Of a stretch of DNA of 64,000 nt, positions 45,604-57,677 are shown in pieces. The DNA comes from Pezicula radicicola (lineage: Eukaryota; Ascomycota; Leotiomycetes; Helotiales; Dermateaceae): NCBI GenBank assembly GCA_003008705.1, contig PDUO01000022.1, positions 520,549-584,548 on the forward strand. Direction: 5' to 3'. The notes under the pieces are model-generated. The model saw nothing but the letters and a program-made list of their open reading frames with translations, was not told the DNA's origin and made no database searches. The number at the start of each line of letters is the position of its first letter. The first letter of the stretch is position 1. A program made the position numbers and the translations under genes.

Positions 45604-45954
45604 ATAATTCAGGGAATTTGATTAATAACCATAAGTCTCAAAATACAAAAACTAGTAATCTTTTATTTCTATACGTTTATTTCTTTATTTAGCTAATATG
45701 GATTAATCATCCTCATATTGCCCTGTATTGCTTATGTGCGTTGCTTTATTTATCTAGTATGATTAAAAATACTTACCTTAAAAGGTTTATCCCTCAATTA
45801 TATAAAAAGAGGAAATAGGAGAATTATTAAGATATATTATAATTTATTATAAATATTTTATATATACTCATATAAAGTCTATGGTTAAATTAATCCTCTT
45901 TTTTAAGAGATTAATCTTTAATTATTAGGTTAATTATTTCTATTTTTTTTTTCT
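45604..45954. other. AT-rich flank
   Basis: Highly AT-rich, no gene, probable degraded repeat. Confidence 0.5.
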
Positions 45955-46458
45955 TTACCCCAGATTACTTCCTCCTCCTTTTGGGCTGATGGGAACTGGA
46001 ATTTTGAGCAGCGCACCGTTTGCCTTTGTGCCGGTCTTCTGATATGTGCCTCGTCTGGAGGAGGGGCCAGCCACAGCCTTCTTATTCTCCTCAACTTCAA
46101 GCTCCTCACCATCTGGCATTGGTGTGTCCAGTTCATCGTTCTCACGGGGTTCAGCGAGTGACTTCTTTGGTTTGGAGGAGGCTTCCAACTTTCTTTGGCG
46201 TGAATGATTCTCAGTTTCAGTATCAGATTCTTCACCGTCAGATGGGTCAACCGCCACCTTCTGCTTTCCCTTGGACAACTTTGGGATCATTTTTTGGTAT
46301 TCGCAATCTCCATTATGACCAAACAGATCTTCAGATGAGATAAACCTTGACTTCTCCTCGTCTACCGATAGTTCTTCCTTAACAGTAGGAGTATTTCCAT
46401 GGGGGTTAGCAGATGGTTTGTGTTGAGTAATCGTCCGCTTCTTGTTCGGGAGACTCAT
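45955..46458 (-). CDS. Hypothetical charged protein, 167 aa
   Basis: Single-exon frame starting MSLPNKKRTITQHKPSANPH. It is rich in Lys, Glu, Asp and Ser, with acidic patches (SDGEESDTETENHSRQRK) and basic clusters, and no hydrophobic core, so it is predicted disordered and possibly nuclear. It ends with SPKGGGSNLG. The 3' side runs into an AT-rich island. No function assigned. Composition and an ATG in open sequence argue for a gene; an overlapping plus-strand ORF is Pro/His/Leu-biased and looks like a shadow. Confidence 0.5.
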   Translation of the reverse strand: MSLPNKKRTITQHKPSANPHGNTPTVKEELSVDEEKSRFISSEDLFGHNGDCEYQKMIPKLSKGKQKVAVDPSDGEESDTETENHSRQRKLEASSKPKKSLAEPRENDELDTPMPDGEELEVEENKKAVAGPSSRRGTYQKTGTKANGALLKIPVPISPKGGGSNLG

Positions 46459-47427
46459 TAGAGACGGGCCATCGCTGTACTACCTATTCCACAATCCCAC
46501 AATCCCAGAATTCTATGATTTCATTCACTTTACAGTCCCACTTATTGAAATACATCAATCCCAAACTCATTCCTACTCCTCAAACCCAATCTCCAAGGCC
46601 CGAACCCCCCAAAACCAAAAAGAGCCTAACCAAAACACACCCATCCACTCACTTACCTCGTACTTTCGTACAGCCTTACCAAATCAACCTATGCTATCTC
46701 CCCACCTCAATTCCATAAAATCTACTTGGTACACACATACTGTAAGCTACCTACTCCGTAAACCCAATCAAATAATTAACTCCAGTCTCCACCAACTCCA
46801 TCCCTAACAAGCCCTACCACTACAAAGCCAAGCTAACCAACACGGGAAAACAAAGGGTAAAATGGCACAACCTCGCAATAACCACCTGTGCCACATTAGC
46901 GCATCACTAATCACAAAGCACGCAAAACCATAAAAAAAACTGTGACGTGCAAAACCTCCATTTAATTGGCTACCGTCGGAAAAATTTACAAATCTAATCT
47001 TATCTGATCCATCTTATCTGATCAATCGATTGGTATATACGGAGGTATGTAGTGATGCTTCCATACTCTTCCCAAAAGATCGGATAAATGTACCTGTTCT
47101 GGGACACCTGGGCTTGTTTTCTTGGGGATTTGAAGTCGCATGATACCTTCTGATTGAAGATGGGAAGGGGAGTTTTTCTTCTTTTTCTCTTCCCGTGTCC
47201 GAAATCGCATGTCTTTTGAAGGGTGGTAGTATGGAGTACCTTCGTGACTAGGTATGCATACTATCTATGTGAGGAAAGAATCGTCGGAGATTTAGTGGTA
47301 TGTATGCAGGTATGCTTAAGTATAAAGACATTCATATCTTCCAGCCTAGGTGTATCTCAGAATGTGACCGCGATAATCTTACTCGTCCTTCTTTATTCTC
47401 CCTATCTCGTGAATCTCGTCTGTCACC
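46459..47427. promoter_or_regulatory. Divergent intergenic region upstream of the siderophore transporter
   Basis: No gene seen. The C/A-rich part near 46500-46850 is low complexity. It contains the paired iron-GATA sites at 47000-47022. Confidence 0.5.
47000..47022 (-). promoter_or_regulatory. Tandem SREA/Fep1-type iron-GATA sites
   Basis: TTATCTGAT occurs at 47000-47008 and again at 47014-47022. On the minus strand each is ATCAGATAA, an exact match to the ATCWGATAA consensus of fungal iron-responsive GATA repressors. The pair is about 406 bp upstream of the siderophore-transporter ATG, which fits iron-repressed expression. Confidence 0.7.
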
Positions 47428-49251
47428 ATGAAGTTGTTCATTACTAGCGAGACTCCAACTGACGATGAACCTGCGATTGGGAATGAGAAGTCTCTATTCG
47501 ATTCTGGGGATAGTGAGGCTCAACACCCAGATAGGTTCGTTGATGATGAGAGTAATGATGGCGAAGCTATTTCGAAGGAAGCGCAACATGGTGTTCAGAT
47601 GATCGTGTGCGATGGACACTAATTGGGTTCTTCCTAGCATTTGGGTCATCTACTTCGTTGACGCTATGCGATCGACCGTAACCAGCTCCCTGACTCCATA
47701 TGTCACGAGTGCCTTCCAAGCACACTCCCTGACCGCTGCCAAAAGCATCATGTCAAGTATCATGGGCGGAGTCTTGCAGCTGCCTATGGCTAAGGTTTTG
47801 GATATCTGGGGTCGACCTCAGGGTTTTGCCGTTGCTGTTGGATTCTTGACTATTGGCCTTATCATGATGGCGGGGTGTAACGATATTCAAACCTATGCTG
47901 CGGCTCAGGTCTTCTACTCGGTCGGGTACGTAGTTTCTCTGTCAATATTCATATCAATGGCTAGTCCGAGTACTTACTATTTCTTTCCGTAGAAATAATA
48001 CCATGAGCTATACTCTGTCCGTCTTCATTGCAGACACATCGGCACTTAAGAATCGGGCTCTGATGTTCGGATTCGTTTCTTCACCGTACATAGCCACGGT
48101 TTGGATCGGAGCCCATTGCGACAAGCCTTTTGCATGGCGCAGGTTTCCGATGGGGATTTGGCATCTTTTCCATCGTTACTCCAGTGGTTACCATGCCATT
48201 ATTTGGTCTCTTCATGTGGAACTACAGAAAGGCTAAGAAAGCCGGATTGATGCCGATTAAGGAGAGTGGTCGGTCCTTCACCGAGTCCTTGAAGTATTAC
48301 GCGATTGAGTTCGACGTTGTCGGTCTCTTCCTCATTACAGGCGGTCTGGCCTTGTTCCTTTTGCCATTCAGTCTTTACTCTTACCCAACCAATGGTTGGA
48401 AGTCAGCCACTATCATTTGCATGATTGTCTTCGGTGGTTTACTTCTTATCGGCTTCGGGTTTTACGAAAAGTACTTTGCGCCGAAAAAGTTTATGCCATT
48501 CGAACTTCTCATCGATCGAACAGTTCTCGGTTCGTGTATCTTGGCTGCTACTCTCTTCGTTGAGTTCTATATCTGGGATTCCTACTTCTCCTCGTTCCTG
48601 CAGGTAGTCAACGGACTCTCAGTCACACAGACATCCTATATTGTGAATATCTACAGCATCGGTTCTTGCTTCTGGGCTGTCGTCGTTGGAGCCGTTATCC
48701 GAATCACCGGCCGCTTCAAGTGGCTCGCCTTCTACTTCGGTGTCCCTTTGACGATTTTGGGAGTGGGACTCATGATCCGCTTCCGCCAGCCAGATGTCAA
48801 CATTGGCTACATTATCATGTGCCAAATCTTCATTGCCTTGTCAGGGGGAACGCTAGTCATCTGTGAAGAAATGGCTGTCATGGCCGCAACGTCTCATCAA
48901 TACATCGCCGTTGTCCTTGCAGTACAAGCCATGTTTGCAAACGTTGGAGGTGCAGTCGGTTCTACCATTGCGAGCGCAATTTGGACTGGTGTCTTCCCTG
49001 TCAAACTTGCGAAATACCTTCCTGAAGAAGCTCAAGCCGATTTGTTCAGCATTTACGAGAGTATCGATGTCCAATTGTCATATCCTGTTGGGACTACCAT
49101 CAGAGCTGCGATCCGCCAAGCTTACGGTGATGCGCAGAAGGATATGCTCATTGGTGCCACTGCAGTTTTGGCCATCGCCATCGTCTCAGTTGCTGTCTGG
49201 CGAGATATAAGGGTGAAGGACTTTAAACAGGTGAAGGGTCGCGTTGTATAA
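47428..49251 (+). pseudogene. Siderophore iron transporter (MFS, MirB/Arn-like), multiple frameshifts
   Basis: Encodes a 14-helix siderophore:H+ symporter in at least four frame segments. ATG 47428 opens a polar N tail ending KEAQHGVQ, the conserved pre-helix motif. The helix-1 sequence then needs a shift near 47599-47603 (RWTLIGFFLA) and another near 47638 (IWVIYFVDAM). The frame continues TPYVTSAFQAHSL to a normal intron (47926-47992), then SYTLSVFIADTSALKNRALM and SSPYIATVWIG. A third shift near 48105-48111 leads to GAGFRWGFGIFSIVTPVVT, open to the stop. No GT-AG intron explains any of the three switches in phase. The C-terminal half is intact. It is either a pseudogene or a badly sequenced gene. 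Confidence 0.8.
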
Positions 49252-51226
49252 GACTTGAATGTTCGATGGGAGAAGCCTCGAACTGGCGGCATGGCAGCAA
49301 GGTAGCGATACTGATCTCGACTTTGACACTGGTCAATGTACTGTACATGGACACTTCCTGTAAATAATTTAACATACAAAAAGCGATATATACTACCTCG
49401 ATTAACCTTGCCGACTCTGGCTAAGCCACTTTCCATTGTTGATTGCGCCTGCGAAGAATACTTTCATAGTTTCGACGTGTACAGTACCAGTAATGAAATT
49501 TCTTCGATATCTACTGAATACGATTTGAGCACTAAACGTTCACGAATGCTGAACTTTATATAATTAATTGTGTGAACAGAAACTGTCCCAGTAATGGATC
49601 AAAAACAGCGGTCATCCTCGTGCGTAGCTTTTGCGCCGCGTATGTAGCAACCCAATGTACCTGTTTTTCGGGCATTCGATTTGTTCTCTCTTGCCTGGCA
49701 CCAATCCGCCCTGGATCCTTGCACTCCTTCGACTGTTGTATGGCACAACGCGTTTAGGCTCACTCGGTTGGAGTTCGTGCTTGGGAAGACCATACTTTCG
49801 TAGATAGTGAGCTTTTTATCTACAGGTAGTAGGTGTTCTGTATCATTGCTTGTCACCTCATTCAATATGGTAGTCCTGACTGAGTAGGGGAATTGTCGTT
49901 GTCTCTTGTGTCGGAGCTCGAATTGCTGGTGTATTTCAGGGTGATAATAAATGATGGCTGAGCCAACACTGCTGATGGGTCCTGACGAGAATTGATCTGA
50001 AAAAGCAAAACTGTCTGGTCAAGGATTATCGCGACAAGATGGTTCGCGTCGAGGTGGAGCCTTGGGCTTGATAAGCGTTGTGGCACTGTACTGTACCTAC
50101 CTAACCATCCGCGCCCTACGGCTTGGCTTATAAGGCTTTAAGGTGCGACCAGCCCGCAATTGTTGGGACTTTGTGTGCACTTATATTGGCGTTGGTGTTG
50201 GTGTTGGTGTTGAGGTTTAATAGATTGAAGAAGTTCAGTGCCTGCAGTGGGTACCTGAAGGTAGCAATGAAAGCCCAATGTGGCGATATAGTGGGCGAGG
50301 CTGAAACTGCACAGCAAGGCTGCCTTACAGATACGAGTACAGTACTGTACGTACTCGGTCAGCACGTGTGAGTGCAAGATGGGATTTGACGAGGGGTACA
50401 GGTGGCGCCCAGTCTCACATCTCACCATTTCATCGAATCTTCCAGGCCCCCAATCCCCCCCCTCCTTCTCCTTGTGAATCGTGAACCCTCCATCTCACCT
50501 CACCACCCGCCTCCCTTTTCCCCCCATCCGAAGTTTCCATCAGCATCCCTAATATAAGTAAATCGTGGTCTAGGATCGTAGCGGCATCGAGGGAAGCAGC
50601 CGCAGCCGCTGTCAAGTTCCACCCCCGCCCAAGCACCAAAGAGCTTCCTCCAGTGTGGCCTCCTCTAGCTCTGCTCCTCAAATCGTTCGTTGGTCTTCCT
50701 ATTATAGCCATGGAAAGTATATCACCCGTCCCAGTTTTCCCTGTTCAAGCGTCGACTTTTGGGTCCTTCCTGCCCGATTACATCAGACATCTGCAGAAGA
50801 GCATATCACACCGCAGTTGTGACCAAGGAGAGCGTCGCCAGACCAAATTGCTGCCAGAAAAGTACCCGCTTGCAGGGTTCCCAGCTGCTGGTGGCTGCAG
50901 ATTTCAGCGCGGGACGGTGTGGGACGACTCAGCAATTCGAGCCTGTGACAGCGCAGCCTTCACAGCCCAGCTCGCCCAAGATTCGATGACCCTTTTCGAC
51001 TCCAACCCCTCCATATTCCGTCATCCCACATGCGTGGACGACGAGAACTCACAGCATTATTCACGATTTGTATAGGTTCAGGTTCACGTTCAGGTTTTCC
51101 AGCCTTGTCGAGCCATATTTGAACAAGTCTCCATGCTCGTGCAGTCTTGCGCCCACGATCACGACCTTCAAAACAATTATTCCCAGCCGTTTCGTGTGTA
51201 GAGGCTAAACCTTCACCGATCTCACC
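49252..51226. other. Intergenic and long leader of the arginine-rich gene
   Basis: Contains a TTGGTG/TTGGCG repeat at about 50186-50213 and a C-rich segment at 50440-50540. ORFs at 50653-51075 look like chance reading of a long GC-rich 5' leader. No gene is supported. Confidence 0.4.
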
Positions 51227-53294
51227 ATGTCTGTCCGCGGAGGCTCTCGACGAGTTGAATATGATGAGCGTGACACCTATTATCGCGAGGAACCAGGTCG
51301 AGCTCCCACTCGCACCAGAGTTGTCGAGGAGGAAACCGATGTCTACACTCGTCGTGACAGAGATAACCGACCAGCCTTCCTCAACAATGATTTCACCAGG
51401 GTCGAAGCCGGTGGCCCTCTGGTCTTGCGACAGCGAGATACGGAATCTTTCGCGAGGCCGATTGAGCGGAGACCAAGATCACTATCCCCAGTGAGGAGGG
51501 TGGAAAGCAGAGAAATTCGCAGGGTCGAAAAATCACCAGCACCGGGACGGGTCACGGAGTCACGGGAGGTGTTTACGAGACGAGAACGCTCCCCTTCGCC
51601 GGCTCGAAGAGTTGAAACCAGGGAAGTTGCAATAAGACGAGAAAGATCTCTGTCCCCTGTGCGCAGTGTGGTGCGCGAAAGAATTATCGAACGCTCGCCA
51701 ACTCCCCCGCCTCAGTTCCGCGAAGAGAGATATCGAACTCGTGTCATAGAACGAGAACCGCCATCTCCACCACCAGATCGTCTAAGCAGACGTGTCATCG
51801 AGACTCGCGAGATCAGAAGACGCAGTCCATCTCCAGAGCCGGTGCGCATCCGTGAACGAATAATAGAGCATAGAAGGTCATCTCCTCCGCCAGTGGAACG
51901 AGAGTCCCGCACACGAATTGATATACGAGAACAGAGTGTCCGCGCGCCATCCCCATCTCCATCTCCCTCTCCATCACCACCACCACCTATCGTTCGTGCA
52001 CCCCCGATCCATCAAGAGATTATCACTCATCACCGACACATTGACCATGGTAAGCTCCTAATTCATTTCTCGCAATATTTAGAAGCTAATATGCCATCCA
52101 CAGGATTCGAAATTGCCAAGGCTCCTTCTCCGCCCCCACCACCCCGCTCCACTGTTGGCCGCAGTAAGGAGACAGAGATTGATATCTACCAAAATGGCCG
52201 GGGCAATACTGAAATTGACATCACCAAGACTTCCCGTAATAATCGCGCAATGACCCCACAACCACCCCGTCGAAAATTAGAATTCTTTGATGACCAAGAC
52301 ATATACGAGACTGACCGGGAAAAGCTGAGGGTACGTGATACACATGTATCATTGGCACGGAGAAGAAGCGTGGATTCCCGGCCAGACTGGGGTAGAGAGA
52401 AGGTCAGAGAGACCAGAATTGATATCAGAGGCGACGAAGATGAAGCTGACTACTACGCCCGCAAAAATCAAGAGAGGGCATACATTGGAGAGGCATACAA
52501 CGGTGCCACTAAAGATTGGTCTATTGTGGATGTTCCACCAGGAACTGAGCGCGTACAATTGGACGGTGTTGGTGGCGGCTCTGAAGAGATCACCTGGCAA
52601 CGCTACAACGGAGTTCGTCGCTCCAAATTCATTCCTGAGCGTGAACGTGAGCCAGTCCGGGAACGGATCACGGAGAGGATCTCTGATCACGGTTCCTCGT
52701 CTGGCCGCGAGCGAGAGACCACGGGTATGGAAATCTCAATCCGTACTTCCGATAATCGGCGAGAAGAGCCACGCGACAGTGGTGTATACACGAGAGAGTA
52801 TGAACGCATCGAGGAGACGACGAACAATGACAGGAGAGTTGGTTTACCTCGGGGCCCGACACGACAGCGACCCGGGGATCTCTGGACAGAAATCACAAAG
52901 GATTTAGTTGTGCGTGAAGCAATTGAGGAGATGGGATATGACTTCGAGGAGACAGAATACTTCTACTACGTCATCCAATACCTCCGCTACGTAAGATTTT
53001 CCCCTCTAACTCACTATTCACAATATCAAAGAGCTAACCAATATATGACAATAGGAGGATGTTCTTCAATTAGTCCAGCTTTCCGAACGAATTCGCCATG
53101 AGCGCCAGCACCGCATTGCGGAAATCGCAAGGGAACGCGAGCGCATGGAGAGAAAAGAAAGGGAACGCGAGGAATATGAGAGGGAGCGAGAGGCCGCCTG
53201 GAGGAGCACGAGGTTCGGGAAGGAATATGAAGATGAGAGAATCATCGAGCGTGAAATCATTTACGATGGTAGAGGACCAAGACGATATAGATAA
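51227..53294 (+). CDS. Arg/Glu/Ser/Pro-rich protein with conserved C-terminal DUF8035-like domain, 649 aa
   Basis: Exons 51227-52049, 52104-52990 and 53055-53294 (650 codons). The first intron is 54 nt, so the frame reads through it. The N-terminal 270 residues are repeats of REVxxRRERSxSPxR type with SPSPSP and PPPP runs, like splicing-factor RS domains. The middle carries several short ETEIDIY/TEIDITK/TRIDIRG repeats. A globular part GATKDWSIVDVPPGTERVQL...EEITWQRYNGVRRSKF follows. The C-terminal conserved segment is LWTEITKDLVVREAIEEMG...YFYYVIQYLRYEDVLQLVQ, then a long charged coiled coil (ERERMERKERERE-like). The domain name is from memory and its function is unknown. Probably nuclear or RNA-associated by composition. 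Confidence 0.85.
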
Positions 53295-54988
53295 GCGTCT
53301 CCCGAAAGACAGTGAGGACGAATTTGCATGTGGAGGATTGGAATCTGGATTTCTTCTAATCGACCACGCCACCATTACGAGGAACGACGGAACGGCTGTA
53401 TAATGATTGCATAGCGTGCGACGATGCATATCCCCCTCTTCTGTTATATCAGATCGACTACTACAGCTCTTCTTTTCTGTCATATCCATACCACTTTCAG
53501 TTCTTTCGTTTTGTCTTCTTTTCATCGAAATTTGGGCTAGTTAGCAGGGAGGGCATGGATCGGAATAGGCGGATACGGACGTTTTACTGGGTCAAGGTTT
53601 TGGGATAGGGGAATTGTGATTTACGAAGAGGATAGAAAATTTATGAAGCTATGAATCTACCTATAGGTTGAATTTTTTATATATATTTTTTTCTTCTCTC
53701 TTTGCTAGTGTGTTGGTTATTGGTTAATTCCTTAATCAAAGCTATAGGTATAAAAACCACCTAGTATTCTCTACAGATGGGTATTAGAATATTATCTATG
53801 ATATGATGTTACTCCCTACATGACTATATATAAGGCAGTTAGGTCGGACTATAGTCATTTCTTGATATTGCTTTCGGGTAACTTGTCTTAGACATCTCAA
53901 CTAGCTATTGTTAAATCAACTTATCACACAAATCACATTATTAGTACCTTAATAGATTTACCTAAGTCAAAGTCACACAGTCTCTAAGGAGAGTCTATAT
54001 AGTAAAGGTATAACTCTAAAATATTGAAGTAAGAAATTAAGTAATAGGTAGTAGTTTATTTAACTTTTACTTAAGTATTTTCTCTAACTCACGTAAATGT
54101 ATATCACTCAAGTTTACTAAGTCAGGTAATTTGGCAAGACTTGCATTTTTTGGGGATTGGATTTTAGTGAGGGGGATGATAGAGGTTTTATGGTAGTTAA
54201 ATCTTGCAGGGAAAGTCCTTTGAAAAATGGACGTTAGTTATCCTAGATAAGTTGACTTGATAGTGAGTATAAATAAAATAGGAAGTAAATAGCTAGGCTT
54301 TAGTAGCTAGAATAACTTTGAAATATATTCACCTTGTTGTTGATTATCTTAGCATAGTTGGTCCAGTCCCCTTGGTTGGAATTGTACTAAGTCCTATAGA
54401 ATAGGTATTAAAATTTTCGAGTAAATGAAGATGGTGGTGATCTACAGTGGGCGAAATAGTTTTAGTTGTAATATTATTTTGTGTCGCTTAAATGGTTTGA
54501 GTCGCTTAGTTGGTTCTATACATGCTTTAAGTGCAGGTTAGTCTCTACAGATGTACAGAAGATTTGCGAGAAATTGTGTGGCTAGGTACTCTTCATATGT
54601 GTCAACCAAGTAGACTAGAAAAGTATATAGAAGTTGTTTCTACCAATAAATATTTATATCTTAATAGGTTGTTCTTGTATGTTTTCGTGCTGTTAGGAAG
54701 AAAAGCAATTCTCTAATAAATTAAACTTTCTTACATGAATGGCTGTAATATTTTTTGATGGCCTTAAGGACAGCGACTTGTTATTCAAGTACAAGCAACG
54801 AAGTTGTGAACTTTGTGCAATGCAATCCCAGACATGTAGACTACATTGTAGTTGGCTAACGTCTTATCTATTTCCTATTGTTACACAATTAGGGAAGGCG
54901 TTTGAACGACACAAAATAAATCAGTGACTAGGCAGGTAATTGGTGAATTTAAGCGAGCTAACTTGACTATCCCCTATGCCGAAATAGA
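53295..54988. other. AT-rich intergenic island
   Basis: From about 53640 AT-rich with degraded-repeat character; no coding similarity recognised. Confidence 0.45.
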
Positions 54989-55198
54989 CTTATACCATAC
55001 AATCTGAGCAAATTCGACTTTTACTAGTCGGGATGAGCCTTGCAATACACCCTGAAAACTAAGTAGAATCGTACTATTTCTAGCCTTAAAGGCTCTAAGC
55101 ACTGCCAAACCATCGCTTAAAGCGTGAAATGCATCACTTTTCAGCGGTTTTTACAAGGCAGATCCCGACTAGAATTTGCTCAGATTGTACGGAATAAG
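54989..55198. mobile_element. MITE-like inverted-repeat element, 210 bp
   Basis: The left arm CTTATACCATACAATCTGAG (54989 onward, through CAAATTC and TAGTCGGGAT to CCTTG) is repeated inverted at the right end (to 55198), with an 11-nt insertion in the left arm and a few mismatches. Arms of about 70 bp leave only a short centre. No ORF; target duplication not clear. Confidence 0.6.
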
Positions 55199-56651
55199 AG
55201 CGCTTGGCATACACACAATAATTATATCTCTGGGAGCAGTATTTTGTTAACAAAGCGCAAGTACAATGATAATAGGCCCCTCTCGATAAGTAAGATCACG
55301 TGTAGAGAATCCTCTGCATACAAGTTCTTTCCCTCTTTACTTTACGACGGAACTTCGATATATGGACCCAAGCACACATATTTTTCTATCAAACAAATAG
55401 AAGTCATACCACCCAATCATGAAAAGCTCTCAAACCCGAGCAGTAATAGCTCGCGCTTTCTGTTTTTGTAATTACTAGCAACATCCAACTCAAACTTGCT
55501 CAAAATTCCATGCATATGGAGGTATAAAAGAAAAGATTGCTACACTCACATTTCAAAGACGATTTGTTCCAGGTACTCGTTTATCTTCTATTTTGCAGTT
55601 TCACTTCTCATCGCTTTATATAGCAATAAAGGAGCCAAAAGGAAACAACTAGTTTCAATCTCTCCTGAGACCATTGGTGGAATGACGGCAGCAGCTATTT
55701 TTGACAATGATTCGAATGGAGCATGAGAATAAAGCCGATGATCAACCAAGCTCACCTCTCAATAGAACAATCAATCTGGAGGAGCTCCAAGAGATGATTT
55801 TTTCTTCTCCTCTTCCAAGAGCCTTCAACCTCAAACTCCAAGGCCGCCACGGCGCAGCCACCGTACTCGGGGCCTTCCCGCTCGTAGGAGAGGGGTGGCG
55901 TCACCGCTGGGTAATCGTACGGGAAGACAAAAAAGGGGTGGTTCGGCTCGGGTGAGCGAATCACTTCAAGTCAAAACGTCGCCAAGATATCGAGTCCACC
56001 ACGGTGATGCCCTACCAGTATATATATACGACTCTAAATTAACTTTTCGGTTCTTGCGAGTTCTTCGATCATCGGTCAATTAATATATCTTCCTTGCCGC
56101 GTAGGCTGTGCCGTACTTCAAAGGGCAGATTCAGATTCGATGTGGGGGAAGTTGGACCAGTCGACGACTCGATAGCCTACGCCAAGATCTCTACACAGAT
56201 GCCAAGGCTCGCATCGTCGGTGCAAGCGCCGCGGAAGCGCTCGCCCAATCTATGTGCTTCAGCGTTTCGTCACCCAAGGCGAACATTTTGTCACTGAAAC
56301 GAACCATAGCGCACCTGTAATTATATCCGTCCTCCACTACCAGTTCTGAATAATCCACCAATGCGGCTGACACCACCACCTCGGTGCAGCCATAGTAAGT
56401 TTCATACATATATATCTTCCAGTTTGTCCAATGTTTTTCCTTCTCTTCTCTCTTCACCGCAGGTAACTCACTCCTTTTTGTGCCTACTACCACTTCCGTT
56501 CTCTTTGCAGCTTTGCTACTCGCTTTACTTTTCGAAGGGCTGTGCCTCACTATCGTTTACCAAAAATCCATCCAATTTTCATTCTTTCACCGCACAAGCA
56601 CCACTATCTCAACAGATTATTCAAGAATCAATTTCTACGAACTCTGTCAAC
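55199..56651. other. Intergenic/LPMO upstream region; possible short gene not resolved
   Basis: A protein-like frame at about 55716-55952 (NLEELQEMIFSSPLPRAFNL) ends near a GTGAGC donor, and a CGCGTAG acceptor lies at 56104, but the joined frame is not convincing. C/T-rich sequence from 56410 suits an LPMO promoter and leader. Confidence 0.3.
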
Positions 56652-57677
56652 ATGTCTGCTATCAAGAGCTCCGCTTTGATTGCCCTTGCGGCCGCTATTT
56701 CCAAAGTTTCTGCCCACGGTTTCGTTTCGGGTATTGTTGCCGACGGGACTTAGTACGTTTACAACTGAGTCAACCTTTATATGAATTCTATACTAATAAT
56801 GTCTTGCAGCTATGGTGGTTACCTCGTTACCCAGTACCCATACTCTAGCAGCCCACCTGCAGTTGTTGGATGGACTGAGTCCGCCACTGATCTCGGCTAT
56901 GTCGCGCCAGACGCCTATGCATCGGGCGATATCATCTGCCACAAGTCAGCAACCAACGCACAACTCAGCGCCACTGTCGCAGCTGGAGGAACTGTAGAGT
57001 TGCAATGGAACACCTGGCCAGACTCCCACCACGGTCCAGTTATTGACTACCTCGCCAACTGCAACGGCGACTGCACAACGGTCGACAAGACCACCCTGGA
57101 GTTCTTCAAGATCGACGAGGCTGGTCTCATAGACGATACCACATCCCCAGGTACCTGGGCTTCCGACCAATTGCTCGCTAACAACATCTCCTGGTCCGTC
57201 ACTATCCCATCCACCATCGCCGCAGGCTCCTACGTTCTCCGCCACGAGATCATCGCTCTCCACGGTGCTGGGTCTTCTGATGGAGCTCAGAACTACCCAC
57301 AGTGTGTAAACTTGATCGTTACAGGTGGTGGCTCTGATACTCCAACCGGTACTCTCGGTGAAGCTCTCTACAGTGAAACCGATCCCGGAATCCTTGTTAA
57401 CATCTACACCACTGGTCTCTCATACACCATTCCCGGCCCAGCTCTCTACACTGGTGGATCTGGAACTGCTTCTACCGCTGCTTCAGTCGCTACTACTAGC
57501 GCCGTTGCTACCACCAGTTCTGTCGCTACTAGCAAAAGTACCGTTGCTGCTGTCGCTGCCACTTCTTCGGCTGTCCCAACTACCTTTGCTACTTCAACTA
57601 AGGCAACTAAAACCTCTTCTGCTGCCGCAGTTAAGACTGCCCCTGCTGCTGAGGACGATGATACTTGCGAGCCATAG
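56652..57677 (+). CDS. AA9 lytic polysaccharide monooxygenase (GH61), 322 aa, no CBM1
   Basis: Secreted copper enzyme that oxidatively cleaves cellulose or related glucans. Exons 56652-56752 and 56810-57677 (intron 57 nt, TACTAAT branch). Signal peptide 1-21 cleaves before H22, the N-terminal His of the copper histidine brace ([12 protein letters not shown]). The second brace His is in [13 protein letters not shown] (107/108). [11 protein letters not shown] and [13 protein letters not shown] contain the outer-sphere Gln and axial Tyr. The catalytic domain ends about residue 245 and a long Ala/Ser/Thr-rich, probably O-glycosylated tail follows, ending DDDTCEP. There is no cellulose-binding module. 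Expression is likely carbon-source controlled, as in the family, but I mapped no sites. Confidence 0.93.

Noticed and set aside
50653..51075. 140-codon ORF upstream of the arginine-rich gene
   Set aside because: Low-complexity GC-rich leader; no domain, and an overlapping frame is equally open. Treated as leader sequence.
55701..56320. Possible two-exon short gene (donor GTGAGC near 55952, acceptor near 56104)
   Set aside because: Joined frame gives an unconvincing second exon; the better-looking second-exon frame does not match the phase.
56191..56550. 119-codon minus-strand ORF upstream of the LPMO
   Set aside because: Overlaps the presumed LPMO promoter/leader and has no recognisable features.
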